Of a stretch of 21,765 nucleotides of DNA, positions 19,829 to 21,765 are shown piece after piece (position 1 is the stretch's first letter; the number at the start of each line of letters is the position of its first letter). Position numbers and translations under genes: made by a program. The stretch is taken from assembly GCA_002405875.1 (NCBI GenBank), contig DHMR01000121.1:1-21765 (forward strand), given 5' to 3'. The notes under the pieces are model-generated. The model was given only the letters and a program-made list of their open reading frames with translations, ran no database searches and had not been told where the DNA came from. This DNA comes from a bacterium UBA4637. Lineage in GTDB: Bacteria; Bacteroidota; Bacteroidia; Bacteroidales; Bacteroidaceae.

Positions 19829-19903
19829 GGGACAGAGATTTGATAGGAGACTCTTGGATTTATATAAGGACAGCAATTCGTTTATAATATGTTGCTAAAC
19901 AGG

Positions 19904-19947
19904 AAACTCCCCCAAGTAAAGAATGAATCTTACTTGGGGGAGTTTTT
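19904..19947. terminator. Bidirectional rho-independent terminator, mutS / lgt junction
   Basis: A perfect 16-bp stem (19904-19919 with 19930-19945, core CTCCCCCAAGTAA) with a 10-nt loop. The plus side continues into T-rich sequence ending at 19947, and the minus side also ends in T residues. It lies between converging mutS and lgt. Confidence 0.9.
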
Positions 19948-19982
19948 GGGTTTATGCAGCGTTAGCCTCGCCAAAATCAAGG

Positions 19983-20846
19983 TTATTTACTTTCTTTTGC
20001 CTCTACTTTCTTCTGCCTCTTGAAGCTAGTTGTGATGCTCCAGACACCGGCAACGATGAGAGGAAGGCTTAGTATTTGTCCCATGTCTACAGGTAAACCA
20101 GCCTCGAATGCCACTTGTATCTCTTTCGTATATTCGATGAAGAAACGGAAGGTGAAAATGAGGGTTAGGCAAAGACCGAAGTAAAATCCTGTGCCAACCG
20201 TCTTAGGTCCTCGTTTCTTATAGACGAAGAGAATGAGGAGGAATATGCAGAAGTATGCCAATGCCTCGTAGAGCTGACCAGGATGACGAGGATATTGATC
20301 CTCGCGAACGAAGATGAAAGCCCAAGGCACATCGGTCACCTTGCCGATAATCTCCGAGTTCATCAGGTTGCCCAGACGGATGAAGCAAGCGGTGATGCCC
20401 GAGCAGATGCCCATGTTGTCGAGCACCGTCCAACCACCTACCTTGGTGTGGCGACAATAAAGCCAGATGCCGATGAGCATACCGATGACACCGCCATGAC
20501 TAGCCAATCCTTCATACCCTGTATATTTCCAACTGCCATCTGGCATGTGGTGCATTGGAATCAACATCTCGATGAAGTGGTCCCACTGCGTGAGGAAATA
20601 CTCTGGTTGGTAGAAGAGGCAATGCCCCAGACGACCGCCTATCAACACACCGAAGAAGATGTAGAGGAACAGAGGGTCGAACTTTTCGTCGGGAATCTGT
20701 TGCTGCTTGTAGAGCTTGCGCATGAGCAGATAGCCCAGGAACAAGCCCAACATCCAGCAAGTGGCATAATAGCGTATCGCTATCGAACCCACATGGAGCA
20801 AGATTGGGTTGGGGTCCCAAACGATATAGTTGAGTAGATTTTCCAT
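19983..20846 (-). CDS. lgt: Prolipoprotein diacylglyceryl transferase Lgt
   Basis: A 287-residue inner membrane enzyme that moves diacylglycerol from phosphatidylglycerol to the lipobox cysteine of prolipoproteins. The start is the ATG at 20846 (MENLLNYIVWDPNPILLHVG); it sits one base after the ychF stop codon and gives the usual family length. Longer upstream reading frames overlap ychF and are not credible. Motifs: RYYATCWMLG near the N-terminus, GRLGHCLFY (71-79), YEGLASHGG (111-119, with H117 the likely essential histidine), the Lgt signature IRLGNLMNSEIIG (156-168) and RHPGQLYEALAYF (187-199). Several hydrophobic membrane segments are evident, and the C-terminal tail is lysine-rich. It is probably cotranscribed with ychF. 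Confidence 0.96.
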   Translation of the reverse strand: MENLLNYIVWDPNPILLHVGSIAIRYYATCWMLGLFLGYLLMRKLYKQQQIPDEKFDPLFLYIFFGVLIGGRLGHCLFYQPEYFLTQWDHFIEMLIPMHHMPDGSWKYTGYEGLASHGGVIGMLIGIWLYCRHTKVGGWTVLDNMGICSGITACFIRLGNLMNSEIIGKVTDVPWAFIFVREDQYPRHPGQLYEALAYFCIFLLILFVYKKRGPKTVGTGFYFGLCLTLIFTFRFFIEYTKEIQVAFEAGLPVDMGQILSLPLIVAGVWSITTSFKRQKKVEAKESK

Positions 20847-20847
20847 A

Positions 20848-21765
20848 TTATACATTGAATCTGAAGTGCATGATGTCGCCATCCTGTACCACATAGTCCT
20901 TGCCCTCGATGCCGAGCTTACCAGCCTCGCGGACAGCGGCCTCTGAACCATACTTGATGTAGTCGTCGTACTTGATGACCTCTGCACGGATGAATCCCTT
21001 CTCGAAGTCGGTGTGGATGACACCAGCGCACTGTGGAGCCTTCCAGCCCTTGTGATAAGTCCAAGCCTTGACCTCCATCTCACCTGCGGTGATGAATGTC
21101 TCAAGGTTCAAGAGTGCGTATGCCTTCTTGATGAGTCGGTTGACACCGCTCTCCTCCAAGCCAAGTTCCTCCAGGAACATCTGTTTGTCCTCGTAGGTTT
21201 CGAGCGAAGCGATGTCTTCCTCGGTCTTAGCAGCAATGACCATGCACTCTGCGCCTTCTTCCTTGGCGATTTCCTCTACCTTCTTGCTGTATTCGTTACC
21301 GCTCTTGGCAGAAGCCTCGTCAACGTTGGCTACATAGAGCACAGGCTTGGTAGTCAAGAGGAAGAGGTCGTGAGCCACCTTCTGCTCTTCCTTGGTTTCG
21401 AAAGTTACGGCGCGAGCATTCTTGCCCTGCTCCAACACTTCCTTGTAAGCTTCGAGCACGGTTACCATCACCTTGGCGTCTTTGTTGCCAGCTGCTGCTG
21501 TCTTCTGCTGTTTGGAGAGCTGTGACTCGATGGTCTCCAAGTCCTTGAGCTGGAGCTCTGTGTCGATGACGCTCTTGTCTTCCAGAGGGTCAACGGCTGC
21601 ACCGCCCTCGCGAACGATGTTGTCGTCGTCGAAACAACGAATCACGTGGATGATAGCATCGCACTCACGGATGTTACCCAAGAACTTGTTACCGAGACCT
21701 TCGCCCTTGCTGGCACCCTTCACGAGGCCGGCGATGTCTACGATTTCGCAAGTTGCAGGAACGAT
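20848..21765 (-). CDS. ychF: Redox-regulated ATPase YchF/Obg-like (5' end cut by window edge)
   Basis: 305 residues of an Obg-related P-loop NTPase that prefers ATP and binds ribosomes. The N-terminal part, about 60 residues including Walker A, lies beyond the window. Present: the G3 motif DIAGLVKGASKGEGLGNKFL, then NIRECDAIIHVIRCF; a coiled-coil helical insert about 90-150 rich in Glu/Lys; the G4 variant NVDE in LYVANVDEAS, the family's non-canonical form in place of NKxD that goes with ATP use; and a C-terminal TGS domain (VKAWTYHKGWKAPQCAGVIH, VVQDGDIMHFRFNV). The family's usual length is about 365, which fits. The stop codon is one base before the lgt start, indicating a shared transcript. 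Confidence 0.96.
   Translation of the reverse strand: MVPATCEIVDIAGLVKGASKGEGLGNKFLGNIRECDAIIHVIRCFDDDNIVREGGAAVDPLEDKSVIDTELQLKDLETIESQLSKQQKTAAAGNKDAKVMVTVLEAYKEVLEQGKNARAVTFETKEEQKVAHDLFLLTTKPVLYVANVDEASAKSGNEYSKKVEEIAKEEGAECMVIAAKTEEDIASLETYEDKQMFLEELGLEESGVNRLIKKAYALLNLETFITAGEMEVKAWTYHKGWKAPQCAGVIHTDFEKGFIRAEVIKYDDYIKYGSEAAVREAGKLGIEGKDYVVQDGDIMHFRFNV

Noticed and set aside
20847..21104. N-terminal extension of Lgt by 86 residues
   Set aside because: The extension is out-of-frame ychF sequence rich in Arg/Ser; the ATG at 20846 gives normal Lgt length and starts one base after the ychF stop.

Overview
The window looks like chromosomal DNA from a gut-type Bacteroidota, most likely Prevotella/Segatella-like or Bacteroides-like. 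The reasons are a SusC-type TonB-dependent transporter with its characteristic plug, promoters of the form TTTG-N19-TAnnTTTG, an absence of Shine-Dalgarno sequences, and several secreted glycosidases. The species cannot be fixed from the sequence alone.

Left two thirds (1-14900): a host-glycan / N-acetylhexosamine utilisation locus in two divergent arms around a 454-bp control region (5675-6128). The leftward arm runs ROK-family repressor, then a GH29 fucosidase + F5/8-type C + GH16 chimera, then SusC (cut by the window edge; a SusD is expected beyond it). The rightward arm runs ROK sugar kinase, then a fusion of a degenerate NagB-like domain with a PIG-L/LmbE-type deacetylase domain, then a GH20 beta-hexosaminidase and, after a G/C-rich hairpin, a GH2 beta-galactosidase. 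The enzymes fit stepwise removal of fucose, beta-Gal and beta-GlcNAc/GalNAc from mucin-type or milk-type glycans, with endo-cleavage by GH16, import through SusC, and cytoplasmic processing by the kinase and the fusion protein. Both divergent promoters carry the same 17-bp core and the same inverted repeat (AAATAA-N6-TTATT) at the same distance from the -7 box. This suggests that the ROK repressor controls both arms and itself.

Right third (14955-21765): housekeeping genes. A short, divergent Dxs-like protein (minus) and MutS (plus) are divergent. Then comes an intergenic region with a 21-bp tandem repeat and a strong bidirectional terminator. Last come Lgt and YchF (minus, one base apart, YchF cut by the window edge).

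The most notable items are the exo-fucosidase/endo-glycanase chimera, the NagB-like domain that has lost three of four catalytic residues but is fused to an apparently intact deacetylase domain, the twin operators, and the Dxs-like enzyme that lacks residues expected to bind substrate phosphate.
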